Shown: positions 17,405 to 28,253, counted from the first letter of the stretch. The stretch: DNA of 42,818 bases from Acidomonas methanolica (GCF_004346035.1 NZ_SLZN01000023.1:1-42818); one strand, 5' to 3'. The notes: a model not told the origin generated them from the letters alone. Numbers and translations: made by a program.

Positions 17405-17428
17405 GGTTCTTTTTTTCAAAAAAGAACC
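17405..17428. terminator. T-rich/A-rich hairpin, probable bidirectional terminator
   Basis: GGTTCTTTTTT and AAAAAAGAACC form an 11-base inverted repeat separated by two bases, so the real loop must be at least four. It is preceded by GTTTTTT on the plus strand. It sits between the convergent receptor and glycosyltransferase genes, where a two-way terminator is expected. I recall near-identical elements as common in Acetobacteraceae and relatives, but could not check this. Confidence 0.55.
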
Positions 17429-17458
17429 AGGAGAGCACCCACCCTTCAGGCCTGCCGA

Positions 17459-18634
17459 TCAGACAGTATGCAGCGGATCGACTGCCTCGATCACGTTCCG
17501 GAACTGTGAGTGATCCAGCACGGCGATCATTTCATGACTGACGATCCCGTTAAGCCGCCTGTTGATCAGACGGTTCATCGCACGCCCGAAAATACCCGGC
17601 CCCGTCCTGCCGGCGACGGGAAGACCCTTATGCAGATAACTGTTGCGATACAGAGACAAGATACAGTCCACAAGGATCTCGCTATTCGGCGTCGAACCGA
17701 AGAAATCATTGCGAATGACATCATGATCCGTCAGGAAATAGACGCCATTCCTGTCGGGCGTGTCCATGAGAGTGCGGAACGCCGCCGTCCTGAGGGGTAT
17801 GTCCGCGTCCAGCCACCAGCCGCCCAGCAGGTTGATGACATGCACGCCCAGAAAATCCGCCGCCTCGCCCGGATGCCGGGCTTCGAGAAAGAGCGACCGC
17901 GCCTCGACGCCGTAATAGGCGTAGAGCCATTCCGCGGCGGCGTCGCGGTTGAAGATTTGAACGTCGAGATCCCTGATATCCTTGTACCGACTGAGATTTT
18001 CGGCCACCTGCGGGGACAGGTCCTGCTTCTCCCGGTAGAAGAACAGTTTTCTGGGAATTGAAACATTCCGGCCACCAGGCTTGCCGTTGAAGATGCCGGG
18101 CATGCCGCGATGGACCAGACCGAGCAGAATGGACTCGATTTCTTCCCCGGTGTGGAATTCCTCATACGCATTGCCGATCGTCCTGACCGCATTGAAGACG
18201 TCGCCTCCCTGCCAGGCCTCCCGCACGCCCTCGATATAATCCGCATAGGGAATGCAGAGCGCCCGCAATTCGGAAAGCTCCGCCTCAGGCGGCGTCATGC
18301 CCGCTTTCAGCAGACAGAGCAGCCGGGCCTGAAGCAGCCAGTGGGCGGCAGGGGTCAGGCCCGGGCTCCTGTCATGGAGGTCACAGGCCCGGCGATAGAA
18401 TTCGGACGCCTCCCGGACATGTCCGTGCGCCTGCAGGATGGTCGCGATCCCGACGCATTTGCCGACCGTGTCGGCCCCTTCCCGCGCGAAGAACGCCTGC
18501 GCCTGTGGGTCGATGACGAGGCATGATTCGTCCAGCCGCGCGGCCGGATCGCTTCCGGAGCGCGGGGTCGGCGGCCCGTCGTGAAGGATCTCTTCACCCA
18601 CCGCCCACATTTCGCCCTCACTCTCGCTCGACAT
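17459..18634 (-). CDS. GT32-like glycosyltransferase with DxD motif
   Basis: The 391-residue protein lacks a signal peptide. Its C-terminal half resembles the DxD sugar-binding (Gly_transf_sug, GT32) family: IPRKLFFYR at 193-201, HPGEAADFL at 254-262, then GGWWLDADIP at 271-280 with the metal and nucleotide-sugar binding D276 and D278. The first 180 residues are helical in character and may be repeat-like. It would transfer a sugar from a nucleotide donor to a cell-surface or exopolysaccharide acceptor, but acceptor and sugar are unknown. ATG 18634 has GGGGAGG upstream. The frame stays open to 18817 inside cbbE, but that start is unsupported. It follows cbbE by 61 bases in the same direction with no terminator seen. 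Confidence 0.7.
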   Translation of the reverse strand: MSSESEGEMWAVGEEILHDGPPTPRSGSDPAARLDESCLVIDPQAQAFFAREGADTVGKCVGIATILQAHGHVREASEFYRRACDLHDRSPGLTPAAHWLLQARLLCLLKAGMTPPEAELSELRALCIPYADYIEGVREAWQGGDVFNAVRTIGNAYEEFHTGEEIESILLGLVHRGMPGIFNGKPGGRNVSIPRKLFFYREKQDLSPQVAENLSRYKDIRDLDVQIFNRDAAAEWLYAYYGVEARSLFLEARHPGEAADFLGVHVINLLGGWWLDADIPLRTAAFRTLMDTPDRNGVYFLTDHDVIRNDFFGSTPNSEILVDCILSLYRNSYLHKGLPVAGRTGPGIFGRAMNRLINRRLNGIVSHEMIAVLDHSQFRNVIEAVDPLHTV

Positions 18635-18695
18635 GCACCGTCCTCCCCACGCGGACATAGCGGGAAGGCCGGGACGTCGGCAAGGCGGCGACGCG

Positions 18696-19385
18696 TCAGA
18701 CGGCGGCCATACAGGCCTCGCGGATGGCGCGGATGTTGCGCCCGTAAACCTCCGGCTGGCCGACCGAGCCACCCCCGAAGACCGCCGATCCCGCGACGAG
18801 CACGTTCGCCCCGGCATCGACCACCAGCGGAGCCGTCTCCGGCGTCACGCCGCCGTCGATCTCGATGTGAATCGGCCGGTCGCCGATCATCCGCTTCAGG
18901 CGGCGCACCTTCTCGATCTGGGAGTGAATGAATTTCTGACCGCCAAAACCCGGGTTGACCGTCATGATGCAGACGAGATCCGTGAGGTCGAGCAGATATT
19001 CGATCACATCAAGCGGCGTGCCCGGATTGAGGGCGAGCCCCGCCTTCTTGCCCAGCCCGCGAATGGTCTGGAGCGTGCGATGCGTATGCGGCCCCGCCTC
19101 GGGATGGACGGAGATGATGTCCGCGCCCGCCTTCGCGAAAGCCTCGATGAACGGATCGACCGGCGCGATCATGAGATGGACGTCCATCACGGTATGGATA
19201 TGCGGACGCAGTGCGGCGCACATGGCCGGCCCGAAGGTGAGGTTCGGGACGAAATGCCCGTCCATCACGTCCACATGCACCCAGTCGGCGCCCTGCGCCT
19301 CGATGGCCTCGCATTCCGCGCCCATGGCGGCGAAATCCGCGGACAGGATCGACGGAGCGATTTTCAGGGAACGGTCAAAATTCAT
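18696..19385 (-). CDS. cbbE: Ribulose-phosphate 3-epimerase
   Basis: The 229-residue TIM-barrel protein matches Rpe/CbbE throughout: [15 protein letters not shown] at the N-terminus, [18 protein letters not shown] at 37-54, [17 protein letters not shown] near 143, and [12 protein letters not shown] near 173. It interconverts xylulose 5-phosphate and ribulose 5-phosphate in the cytoplasm and so supplies ribulose 5-phosphate to both phosphoribulokinase and hexulose-phosphate synthase. It is the last cbb gene, and its ATG overlaps the cbbX stop by four bases. Confidence 0.95.
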   Translation of the reverse strand: MNFDRSLKIAPSILSADFAAMGAECEAIEAQGADWVHVDVMDGHFVPNLTFGPAMCAALRPHIHTVMDVHLMIAPVDPFIEAFAKAGADIISVHPEAGPHTHRTLQTIRGLGKKAGLALNPGTPLDVIEYLLDLTDLVCIMTVNPGFGGQKFIHSQIEKVRRLKRMIGDRPIHIEIDGGVTPETAPLVVDAGANVLVAGSAVFGGGSVGQPEVYGRNIRAIREACMAAV

Positions 19386-20326
19386 GGCGAAAGCTCCTCG
19401 GAGTGTCTCGATACGGCGGGCGACGCGGGACCGATCCCCAGCCCGCCCTCGAACACGCGACTGGCGGCCAGGTCCTCGGCCTCGATGGTGGAAAGAGCGG
19501 CGGCGTTCACCGGCCCGGCAGAGCGGGTGAAAAGCCGGTCGGCCTGACGCAGGCGCGCCCGGTCCAGCGCGTTGCGGACCGAACGCGCATTGGCGAAATG
19601 CGGCTGGTTGCGCCGCAAGGCGATATATCGCTCCATGACGTCCTCCGCTGCGGGAGAGAGACGATAGCCGAGTTTCTGAAGCGCGAGGACGGCGATGCGG
19701 TTCAACTCTTCTTCAGTGTAGTCGGGAAATGCGATGTGATGCGCGATGCGGGAGCGGAAACCGGGATTGGACTGGAAGAAACGCTCCATGCGATCGGCGT
19801 ATCCCGCGAGGATGACGACCAGATCGTCACGGTTGTTTTCCATGACCTGGAGGAGAATTTCAATGGCTTCCTGCCCGTAATCGCGCTCGTTGTCCGGGCG
19901 ATGGAGGTAATAGGCCTCGTCGATGAACAGCACGCCGCCCATGGCACGCTTGAGCACCTCCTTCGTCCTGGGGGCGGTATGGCCGATATACTGGCCGACG
20001 AGATCGTCCCGCGTCACGCTGACGAGATGTCCCTTGCGGACATAGCCGAGCCGATGCAGGAGCCCCGCCATCTTCCGCGCCACCGTGGTCTTGCCCGTGC
20101 CCGGATTGCCGGTGAAGGACATATGCAGCGTCGGCGTTTCGTTGACGAGGCCGAGCGCATGGCGCGCGCGGTCGACCAGCAGCAGCGCCGCCGTCTCGCG
20201 CACACGTCGCTTGACCGGGACGAGCCCGACCAGCTCGCGATCGAGCTCGTCCAACATCTCCCGGATGCCGGAGCGCTCATATTCCGCGCGCAGGTCGATC
20301 GTGCCGGCGGGGGGCGCGTCGTTCAT
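19382..20326 (-). CDS. cbbX: CbbX, red-type Rubisco activase (AAA+)
   Basis: The 314-residue AAA+ protein has Walker [10 protein letters not shown] at 73-81, pore-loop region [13 protein letters not shown] at 109-121, Walker [11 protein letters not shown] at 132-141 and a sensor region [12 protein letters not shown]. CbbX hexamers pull on the C-terminus of red-type CbbL to release inhibitory sugar phosphates and are activated by ribulose bisphosphate. Its presence agrees with the form IC type of CbbL here. Start ATG 20326 lies four bases after the cbbS stop. An upstream in-frame start at 20371 would overlap cbbS and is less likely. Confidence 0.95.
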   Translation of the reverse strand: MNDAPPAGTIDLRAEYERSGIREMLDELDRELVGLVPVKRRVRETAALLLVDRARHALGLVNETPTLHMSFTGNPGTGKTTVARKMAGLLHRLGYVRKGHLVSVTRDDLVGQYIGHTAPRTKEVLKRAMGGVLFIDEAYYLHRPDNERDYGQEAIEILLQVMENNRDDLVVILAGYADRMERFFQSNPGFRSRIAHHIAFPDYTEEELNRIAVLALQKLGYRLSPAAEDVMERYIALRRNQPHFANARSVRNALDRARLRQADRLFTRSAGPVNAAALSTIEAEDLAASRVFEGGLGIGPASPAVSRHSEELSP

Positions 20327-20330
20327 GACC

Positions 20331-20720
20331 TCAGGCCGCCACCGTGTGCGTATAGCGGAGGCTGCGCCCATCGACCTCCGTGCGGGTCATGTCGATCCTC
20401 GGTTCGGCCGCGGGCCGGTTGACGATGAAGCTCATCATGACCGTCTCGAAGCCACGGGCGGACTCGAAGGCGTTGATGCGGATATACGCTTCCGGATGCG
20501 CCGCGCGGCACGCGGCAAGCTCGATCATCACGCCCTTGGCGTCGCGCAGATCGAACATCGGCGGCCCCCACATCTCCCAGTAGGTGTTCCGGGGATGCGG
20601 GTCGTAGGTATATTCGATGCCGAGCGCCCAGTCGCGACCCAGGCAATAATCGAGCTGGGCCGAGATCTGCTCGTCGGTCAGGTCGGGCAGGAAGGAGAAG
20701 CACCCCTGGGTGATGCGCAT
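20331..20720 (-). CDS. cbbS: Rubisco small subunit (form IC)
   Basis: The 129-residue protein begins [19 protein letters not shown], as red-type small subunits do, and contains [22 protein letters not shown] and the C-terminal extension that forms the beta-barrel in red-type enzymes. The frame is open further upstream (METT at 20732 and beyond), but the ATG at 20720 has GGAG six bases before it and matches the family N-terminus. It caps the L8S8 enzyme with CbbL and lies 120 bases downstream of cbbL. Confidence 0.94.
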   Translation of the reverse strand: MRITQGCFSFLPDLTDEQISAQLDYCLGRDWALGIEYTYDPHPRNTYWEMWGPPMFDLRDAKGVMIELAACRAAHPEAYIRINAFESARGFETVMMSFIVNRPAAEPRIDMTRTEVDGRSLRYTHTVAA

Positions 20721-20840
20721 GGTCGTCTCCATGGTGTTGAACAGGCTCGCCGTAGCGGGCGTCCTTGGCGGGCATTTCTTCTTTTTCCGAAGAAGAGGCG
20801 GCAAAAGGACTTCCGATAAAGAACGATGCCCAGTGATCCG
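20721..20840 (-). other. cbbL-cbbS intercistronic spacer with small hairpin
   Basis: This is the longest gap inside the otherwise nearly gapless cbb operon. TTCTTC (20776-20781) and GAAGAA (20789-20794) can pair around a seven-base loop. It may affect the L:S transcript ratio or mRNA decay. That is only a suggestion. Confidence 0.3.
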
Positions 20841-22298
<1,458 letters not shown>

Positions 22299-24281
22299 CT
22301 ATTTCCCGGTGAGGCGATGCGCGGTCTCGGCCACCGCATCCGCCGTAATGCCGAACTGGCGATAAAGCTCGGGCGCCGGGGCCGAGGCGCCGAACCCCGT
22401 CATCCCGATGAACGCGTCATCCGGGCGCAGCACCTCGCCCCAGCCCATGCGGATCGCCGCCTCCACGCCGATGCGCGGCGCCTCGCCCAGAACCTCGTCG
22501 CGATAGGCTTTCGGCTGGGCTGCGAAAAGCTCGAAGGACGGCAGCGAGACGATGGCGGCGTCGATCCCCGCTTTCGCCAGCCGGTCGGCGGCCTCCCAGG
22601 CGATCTCGACCTCCGATCCGGTGGCGATCAGCGTCACGTCGCGCCGCTCCGCCGCGCGCAGCACATAGCCGCCCGAAGCCGTCAGATTCGTCCGCGCCTC
22701 GCTGCGCAAGGTCGGCAGGCTCTGGCGGGACAGCGCCATCAGCACGGGACGGTCGCGCGTTTCCAGCGCGATTTCCCACGCCTCCGCCGTCTCCACCGCG
22801 TCGCAGGGACGCAGCACGACGAGATTCGGAATGGCGCGCAGGCTGGCCAGCGTCTCCACCGGCTGATGGGTCGGCCCGTCCTCGCCCAGGCCGATCGAAT
22901 CATGCGTCATGACGAAGATCGTCGGGATGCCCATGAGCGCGGCGAGGCGAATGGCCGGGCGGCAATAATCCGCGAAGGCGAGGAAGGTGCCTCCATAGGG
23001 GCGGAAGCCGCCATGCAGCGCGAGGCCGTTCATCGCCGCCGCCATGCCGTGCTCGCGGATGCCGTAATGAATGTAGCGCCCCGCGAAGCTGTTGGCCGCG
23101 ATGGACTCCATGCCGGTGGTGCGCGTCAGGTTCGAGCCGGTCAGATCCGCCGAACCGCCGATGGTGAAGGGCAGCACGCCGTTGACGACTTCCAGCGCCA
23201 TCTCGCTCGCCTTGCGGGTCGCAACGCTCGGGCTCTTCTCGATCAGCTTCGCCTTGAACGCCGCCATCGGCCGGCGCACGGGGGCGGAATCGGCTTTCAT
23301 CATGGCGACGAACGCCTCGCGATTGGGCGAGGCGGCGAAACGCTTCTCCCACATCGCCCGCGCGTCGCGCCCGCGCCGGGCCGGGCGGCCGAACGCGGCA
23401 TAGACGGCGTCCGGCACCTCGAACGGCGCGCTGTCCCAGCCCAGATGCGCGCGCGCGGACCGCACCTCCTCCACGCCCAGCAGCGCGCCGTGAACCTCAT
23501 GCGTGCCCTGCTTGGCGGGCGCGCCGAAGCCGATGACCGTGCGGCAGGCGATCAGCGTCGGACGCTTCGAGGCGCGGGCGTCGAAGATCGCGCGGGAGAT
23601 TTCCACCGGCTTGTGGCCGTCGCAGACCGCCGTGTTCCAGCCGGAGGCGCGAAAGCGGGCGATCTGGTCCGTGGTGGTGGAGAGCTTCGTGTCCCCGTCG
23701 ATCGTGATGCCGTTATCGTCCCAGAGCACGATCAGCTTGCCGAGGCGCAGATGCCCCGCGAGGTCGATCGCCTCCTGGCCGACACCTTCCATCAGGCAGC
23801 CATCCCCCGCGATCACGTAAGTGTAGTGATTGGTGAGGTCCGGAAAGCGCGCGGCCATCATCCGCTCGGCCAGCGCCATGCCGACGGCCGTGGCGATGCC
23901 CTGGCCGAGCGGGCCGGTGGTGACTTCGATTCCCTGGGCGTGGCCATATTCCGGATGCCCGGCGGTCCGCGCCCCCCATTGGCGGAAGCGGCGGATCTCC
24001 GCCATGTCCATGTCGGGATAGCCGATCAGATGGTTGAGCGCGTAGAGCAGCATCGAGCCATGACCGGCGGAAAGCACCAGCCGGTCCCGGTCCGGCCAGT
24101 CATGCTGGGTGGGATCGACCGTGATGAAACGGCTGAACAACACCGCCGCCACGTCCGCCATGCCCATCGGCATGCCGGGATGGCCGGAATTGGCTTTCTG
24201 GACGGCGTCCATCGTCAAGGCACGGATGGCGTTCGCCATCATGACTTCTTCCGTCACCATCGGATTGAGGATCACGTTCAT
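22299..24281 (-). CDS. cbbT: Transketolase
   Basis: The 660-residue protein has the thiamine diphosphate binding region ([13 protein letters not shown] ... DDNGITIDG), [10 protein letters not shown] near residue 33, [12 protein letters not shown], the pyrimidine domain ([17 protein letters not shown]) and the transketolase C-terminal domain. It moves two-carbon units among sugar phosphates and regenerates pentose phosphates for both the CBB and RuMP cycles. GTG 24290 is in frame, but the GGAG site lies ten bases before ATG 24281 and almost touches the GTG, so ATG was chosen. It sits between cbbP and cbbL with short gaps of 15 and 3 bases. Confidence 0.95.
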   Translation of the reverse strand: MNVILNPMVTEEVMMANAIRALTMDAVQKANSGHPGMPMGMADVAAVLFSRFITVDPTQHDWPDRDRLVLSAGHGSMLLYALNHLIGYPDMDMAEIRRFRQWGARTAGHPEYGHAQGIEVTTGPLGQGIATAVGMALAERMMAARFPDLTNHYTYVIAGDGCLMEGVGQEAIDLAGHLRLGKLIVLWDDNGITIDGDTKLSTTTDQIARFRASGWNTAVCDGHKPVEISRAIFDARASKRPTLIACRTVIGFGAPAKQGTHEVHGALLGVEEVRSARAHLGWDSAPFEVPDAVYAAFGRPARRGRDARAMWEKRFAASPNREAFVAMMKADSAPVRRPMAAFKAKLIEKSPSVATRKASEMALEVVNGVLPFTIGGSADLTGSNLTRTTGMESIAANSFAGRYIHYGIREHGMAAAMNGLALHGGFRPYGGTFLAFADYCRPAIRLAALMGIPTIFVMTHDSIGLGEDGPTHQPVETLASLRAIPNLVVLRPCDAVETAEAWEIALETRDRPVLMALSRQSLPTLRSEARTNLTASGGYVLRAAERRDVTLIATGSEVEIAWEAADRLAKAGIDAAIVSLPSFELFAAQPKAYRDEVLGEAPRIGVEAAIRMGWGEVLRPDDAFIGMTGFGASAPAPELYRQFGITADAVAETAHRLTGK

Positions 24282-24296
24282 TTCTGCCACTCTCCT

Positions 24297-25169
24297 TCAG
24301 GCGCGCTTCTTCTTGTCGATCAGGCGCATGATCATGGGTGTGAGGATGATCTGCATGGCGATCTCCATCTTCCCGCCCGGAACCACGATCGTGTTCGCGC
24401 GGCTCATCCAGGACTCGCGAATCATCGACAGCAGATAGGGAAAATCGATCCCCGCCGGCTCCCGGAACCGGATGACCACGAGGCTTTCATCGGCCTTCGG
24501 AATCCAGCGCGCGATAAAGGGGTTGGATGTGTCCACAACCGGCACGCGCTGGAAATTGATGTCCGTCTGGGTGAATTGCGGACAGATATAATGCACATAG
24601 GCGTGCATCCGCCGCAGGATCACATCCGTCACCGCCTCGGTCGAATAGCCGCGCGCCGACCGGTCCCGGTGGATTTTCTGAATCCATTCGAGATTGATGA
24701 CCGGCACCACGCCGATCTTCAGATCGGCGTGACACGCGATGGCGTGCTCCTCCGTCGAGACCGCGCCATGCAGCCCTTCATAGAACAGCAGGTCCGAATC
24801 CTCGGGCAGCGGCTCCCAGGGCGAGAACCGGCCCGGCACGCCGCCATGACGCGCCATGTCCTTCTCGTCATGCACGTAATGACGCGTGCGGCCCCGGCCC
24901 GTCTCGCCGTAATCGCGGAAGACCTCCTCCAGCAGGCCGAGTTCGTTGGCCTCGAAAGAGAAATGCGAGAACGTATGATCACCCGCGGCGGTGCGCCGGG
25001 CAAGTTCCGCCTTCATGGCCTCGCGGTCATAGCGATGGAACGCATCGCCCTCGATCGACGCCGCTTTAATGCCCTTGCGGCGGAAGATCTGGTCGAAGGT
25101 GGCCTTGACCGTGGTCGTCCCCGATCCGGAAGAGCCGGTCACGGAAATGATCGGGTGACGGGCGCTCAT
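24297..25169 (-). CDS. cbbP: Phosphoribulokinase
   Basis: The 290-residue protein is the short proteobacterial type. It has P-loop GSSGSGTTT at 12-20, IEGDAFHRYDR near 39, FYEGLHG near 128, and the conserved RSARGYSTEAVTDVILRRM segment. It phosphorylates ribulose 5-phosphate to ribulose 1,5-bisphosphate, the step unique to the CBB cycle, and draws on the same ribulose 5-phosphate used by HxlA. Proteobacterial members are usually stimulated by NADH and inhibited by AMP, which is family knowledge. Its ATG overlaps the cbbF stop by four bases. Confidence 0.96.
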   Translation of the reverse strand: MSARHPIISVTGSSGSGTTTVKATFDQIFRRKGIKAASIEGDAFHRYDREAMKAELARRTAAGDHTFSHFSFEANELGLLEEVFRDYGETGRGRTRHYVHDEKDMARHGGVPGRFSPWEPLPEDSDLLFYEGLHGAVSTEEHAIACHADLKIGVVPVINLEWIQKIHRDRSARGYSTEAVTDVILRRMHAYVHYICPQFTQTDINFQRVPVVDTSNPFIARWIPKADESLVVIRFREPAGIDFPYLLSMIRESWMSRANTIVVPGGKMEIAMQIILTPMIMRLIDKKKRA

Positions 25170-26182
25170 GGCACGCTCCTGAACAGGCCGCGCGTGCCGA
25201 AAAGGGCCACATGCTCGGAATCGGGAAAACGGTAATAGGACCGCACCCGCTCGACGGTGCGCGCCGAGCCGAAAATCAGCGGCGCGCGCTCATGCAATGT
25301 CCGGGGCGTGCGATCCAGCAGGCGCTCCTTCCCGTCCGTCGCCACGCCACCGGCCTGCTCGACCAGAAAGGCGACGGGCGCGCATTCATAGAGGTAGCGC
25401 AGCCGCCCGTTCCGGCAGGACTGGCGCGTGTCGGCGGGGTAGAGATAAATTCCGCCGCGCGTGAGAATCCGATGCGTATCCGCAACGATGGCCCCAACCC
25501 AGCGGGTGTTGAAATCGCGTCCGCGCGGCCCGTCCCTGCCCGCGAGACAGTCCTTCACCCAGCTCCGCACGGAACGGTCCCAGTGACGGTCATTCGCCGC
25601 GTTGATCGCATATTCATAGGCTTCCTGCGCGATGACCAGGGGCCGCGCGGCGGGGCGGAAGCGCCCGCTGTCCGGATCGAGCGCGAATTTCCGCACGCCC
25701 CTGCCGAAGCTCAGCACCAGCAGGCATTGCGCGCCGAACAGCGCGTACCCCGCACCCGTCATCTCGCGGCCGGGCCGCAGGAAGCTGGCTTCCGCCGTGG
25801 CCTCCGCCGGGAAGATCGAAAAAATCGCGCCGATCGGCCCGTTGACGCCGATATTGCTCGACCCGTCCAGCGGGTCCATGGCCACTGCCAGCTTCCCGGC
25901 GGGGTTGATCTCGTCCGCGCCCTCGGCTTCTTCCGACACGAGATAACGCACCGATCCGCCGTCCAGCGCATGGCGGAACGTTGCGTCGGCGACCAGATCG
26001 AGCGCCCTGCTCGACTCGCCCGTCGGATTGAGCCCGCCGGTCTCGGCGTCCAGCGCCTCGGCATCGCCGCCACGGGCGATGTGCCGGGACAGGGTGGCGA
26101 CCGCGCGCGCGAGACGCTCGACACAATCCCGCATTTCGGGCGGGACGATCTCGTCGGCATCGTCGAGCATGCTCTCGCTCAT
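25166..26182 (-). CDS. cbbF: Fructose-1,6-bisphosphatase class I
   Basis: The 338-residue protein shows the class I metal site SEEAEG at 83-88 and DPLDGSSN at 103-110, plus YLYPAD and LRYLYECAPVAFLVEQAGG in the C-terminal half. It hydrolyses fructose 1,6-bisphosphate, and in CBB operons often sedoheptulose 1,7-bisphosphate as well. It is the first gene of the cbb operon. GGGAG precedes ATG 26182, and cbbR lies divergently upstream. No aldolase gene is in the operon, so that activity must be encoded elsewhere. Confidence 0.95.
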   Translation of the reverse strand: MSESMLDDADEIVPPEMRDCVERLARAVATLSRHIARGGDAEALDAETGGLNPTGESSRALDLVADATFRHALDGGSVRYLVSEEAEGADEINPAGKLAVAMDPLDGSSNIGVNGPIGAIFSIFPAEATAEASFLRPGREMTGAGYALFGAQCLLVLSFGRGVRKFALDPDSGRFRPAARPLVIAQEAYEYAINAANDRHWDRSVRSWVKDCLAGRDGPRGRDFNTRWVGAIVADTHRILTRGGIYLYPADTRQSCRNGRLRYLYECAPVAFLVEQAGGVATDGKERLLDRTPRTLHERAPLIFGSARTVERVRSYYRFPDSEHVALFGTRGLFRSVP

Positions 26183-26283
26183 CGGTGTCTCCCGGTCGGG
26201 GTTGGTGATGGAATGAGAGCTTGCAGCACGGCAAGATTTATGGAAATTTTAAAATAGATAATTTGCTTTAGGTTTTTTCTAAA
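26183..26283. promoter_or_regulatory. cbbF-cbbR divergent control region
   Basis: This AT-rich spacer of 101 bases is the expected CbbR target. It contains the perfect dyad ATTTTAAAAT at 26246-26255 and the inverted repeat TTTAG (26267-26271), seven bases, CTAAA (26279-26283), which satisfies the LysR T-N11-A rule and ends at the base before the cbbR ATG. Binding there would autoregulate cbbR. Confidence 0.6.
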
Positions 26284-27258
26284 ATGGCCTCTCTGGATGC
26301 GATCACTCTCCGTCAGCTTCGCGCCCTGACCGCCGTCGCGCGGACGGGCTCACTGACCGCAGCGGCGGAACAGCTCGGCCTCACCGTGCCCGCCGTTCAT
26401 GCGCAAATCCGCAATCTCGAAGGCGTGCTCGGGCTTACCCTGCTTCAGCGCAACAGCGCGACAGGCGGGTCACAGCCGACGCGCGACGCGGAAACCGTCC
26501 TGGAAGCGGCCCGCCGGGTGGACATCACGCTGGAGCGTTGCGTACAGCAGATTGCTGCCATCAAGGCCGGACATGCCGGGCGCGTGACCATCGGCATGGT
26601 CTCGACGGCGAAATATTTTGCGCCGTTTCTCGTGAGACGCATCAAGGAACTGTGCCCGGATATCGAGATCGTATTACGTGAAGGCAATCGCGCGAGCATC
26701 CTGCTCGACATGGAGCGCCGCGCGGTGGATTTCGCCGTGATGGGCCGCCCGCCGCGCCAGCCGAGCGTCGCGGCCACGCCGATCGGCCCGCATCCGCACG
26801 GTCTCATCGCGCCGCCCGACCACCCTCTGGCGGGCCGCAAGGTGACGGTCGAGGAACTGCTGGACCACCCGATGCTCTCGCGCGAGGAGGGGTCGGGCAC
26901 GCGCATCCTGATGACGAGCTATCTCGAAAGCCATGCGGAAGGGCGCATGTTCGACCTGACGATCATGGGATCGAACGAGACCATCAAACAGGCGGTCATG
27001 GCCGGTCTCGGCCTCGCCTTTCTCTCACTTCATACGGTGACGGAGGAATTGCACAGCAAGCGCCTCGTCACGCTGGACGCGCCGGATCTGCCGATGGTGC
27101 GCCAATGGTATCTCGTGCATGACCCGGAGATCGACCTGTCTCCCGCCGCGCAGAAGATCCTGAAGCTGATCCTGCAGTTTCAGGGGGCTTTCCTGCCCGT
27201 TCCGCCGGATTCCGTCTGGGGAAGCGCCCGGCGCGACGTGGCGAAGCGCGCGCGATAG
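26284..27258 (+). CDS. cbbR: LysR-type regulator of the CBB operon
   Basis: The 324-residue protein has the LysR N-terminal helix-turn-helix (LRQLRALTAVARTGSLTAAAEQLGLTVPAVHAQIRNLE, residues 9-46) and a periplasmic-binding-like effector domain with VTIGMVSTAKYFAPFLV near residue 100, the pattern of CbbR/RbcR proteins. It would activate the divergent cbb operon in response to metabolites such as ribulose bisphosphate, NADPH or phosphoenolpyruvate, depending on species. Only a weak AGG stands upstream of its start. Its last 79 bases overlap the end of the convergent AraC-family gene. It is the only rightward gene between 17.4 and 38.9 kb. Confidence 0.92.
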   Translation: MASLDAITLRQLRALTAVARTGSLTAAAEQLGLTVPAVHAQIRNLEGVLGLTLLQRNSATGGSQPTRDAETVLEAARRVDITLERCVQQIAAIKAGHAGRVTIGMVSTAKYFAPFLVRRIKELCPDIEIVLREGNRASILLDMERRAVDFAVMGRPPRQPSVAATPIGPHPHGLIAPPDHPLAGRKVTVEELLDHPMLSREEGSGTRILMTSYLESHAEGRMFDLTIMGSNETIKQAVMAGLGLAFLSLHTVTEELHSKRLVTLDAPDLPMVRQWYLVHDPEIDLSPAAQKILKLILQFQGAFLPVPPDSVWGSARRDVAKRAR

Positions 27259-28253
27259 GCGACCGGGCTGATGCCGAAATGCTGGCGGAACATGCGGCGC
27301 AACTCCTGATCCGTGCCGTAGCCGCAGGAGAGCGCGATCTGTTTCACCGAATGGCGCGTCTCTTCGAGCAGGGTCCGCGCCCGCTCCAGCCGGGCGGCGT
27401 TCAGGAAGACGAACGGCGTCCGTCCCGTCTCGCGATGAAAGAGGCGGGAGAAATTCCGCTCGCTCATCCGGGCGCGCTCCGCCAGACCGGCCAGAGTGAA
27501 ATCCTGATCGAGATGGTCGAGAATGAAGCGCCGGATTTCCGCGATGACGCCATGCTCCACGCTCTGATGCTGGAGCGCGTGGCTGAATTGCGCCTGACCG
27601 CCGGGGCGTTTGAGATAGACCACCATGTCCCGGGCGATGGAGACGGCCAGTTCGCGCCCGTAATCGGCCTCGATGAAGGCCAGAGAAATATCGATGGCCG
27701 CCGTCACGCCGGCGGAGGTCCAGATGCGGTCCTCATGGATGAAGATCGCATCCTGATCGACCGTCAGCGCGGCATAGCGCCGGGCGAGCCGGTCCGCCAC
27801 GCGCCAGTGCGTCGTCACGCGCAGCCCGTCCAGCAGCCCGGCCTCGGCCAGGAAGAAACTGCCCGAACACAAGGCCGCCAGACGCCCCGCGTCGCGCCCG
27901 CGTGCGCGGAGCCATGCGACGAGATCTGGATTTTCATCCAGTGCGGCCTCGATATGCGCCGCGCCGGTCACGATGACGGTGGCGTCGTCCAGCGGCGCGT
28001 CGGGCGGAAAGGCTTCGGCCCGCAGGCTCATCGGCCCGTCAGCCGGGATGTCCCCGCCCGTCTCGCCCGCGGCGAGGGAAACCATTCTGACATCATAGGC
28101 CATGCGGCCGAGCAGCGTGTTGGCGTAGGAGAACACGCTCAGCGGGCCGACCGCCTCAAGCGGCTTGAAGCCCGGATAGATGAGGATCAAAACGCAATGA
28201 GGGGGCGAAATCGCCCCCCCATCGGTCAGTCTTGGCAGTTCGGCTTGTGGCAT
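27180..28253 (-). CDS. GlxA-like transcriptional regulator (DJ-1/PfpI plus AraC HTH)
   Basis: The 357-residue protein has an N-terminal DJ-1/PfpI-like domain (about residues 20-215) with the elbow-like ALCSGSFFLAEAGLLDG centred on C129, then two AraC-type helix-turn-helix motifs at about 255-345 (FTLAGLAERARMSERNFSRLFHRETG and VKQIALSCGYGTDQELRRMFRQHFG). It is a DNA-binding regulator whose first domain probably senses a small molecule. ATG 28253, with AGAGG upstream, lies 25 bases after the hxlA stop, so it may be co-transcribed with hxlBA. The frame is open upstream to 28406 inside hxlA but unsupported. A formaldehyde or sugar-phosphate signal would fit, but is conjecture. Confidence 0.82.
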   Translation of the reverse strand: MPQAELPRLTDGGAISPPHCVLILIYPGFKPLEAVGPLSVFSYANTLLGRMAYDVRMVSLAAGETGGDIPADGPMSLRAEAFPPDAPLDDATVIVTGAAHIEAALDENPDLVAWLRARGRDAGRLAALCSGSFFLAEAGLLDGLRVTTHWRVADRLARRYAALTVDQDAIFIHEDRIWTSAGVTAAIDISLAFIEADYGRELAVSIARDMVVYLKRPGGQAQFSHALQHQSVEHGVIAEIRRFILDHLDQDFTLAGLAERARMSERNFSRLFHRETGRTPFVFLNAARLERARTLLEETRHSVKQIALSCGYGTDQELRRMFRQHFGISPVAYRARFATSRRALPQTESGGTGRKAP

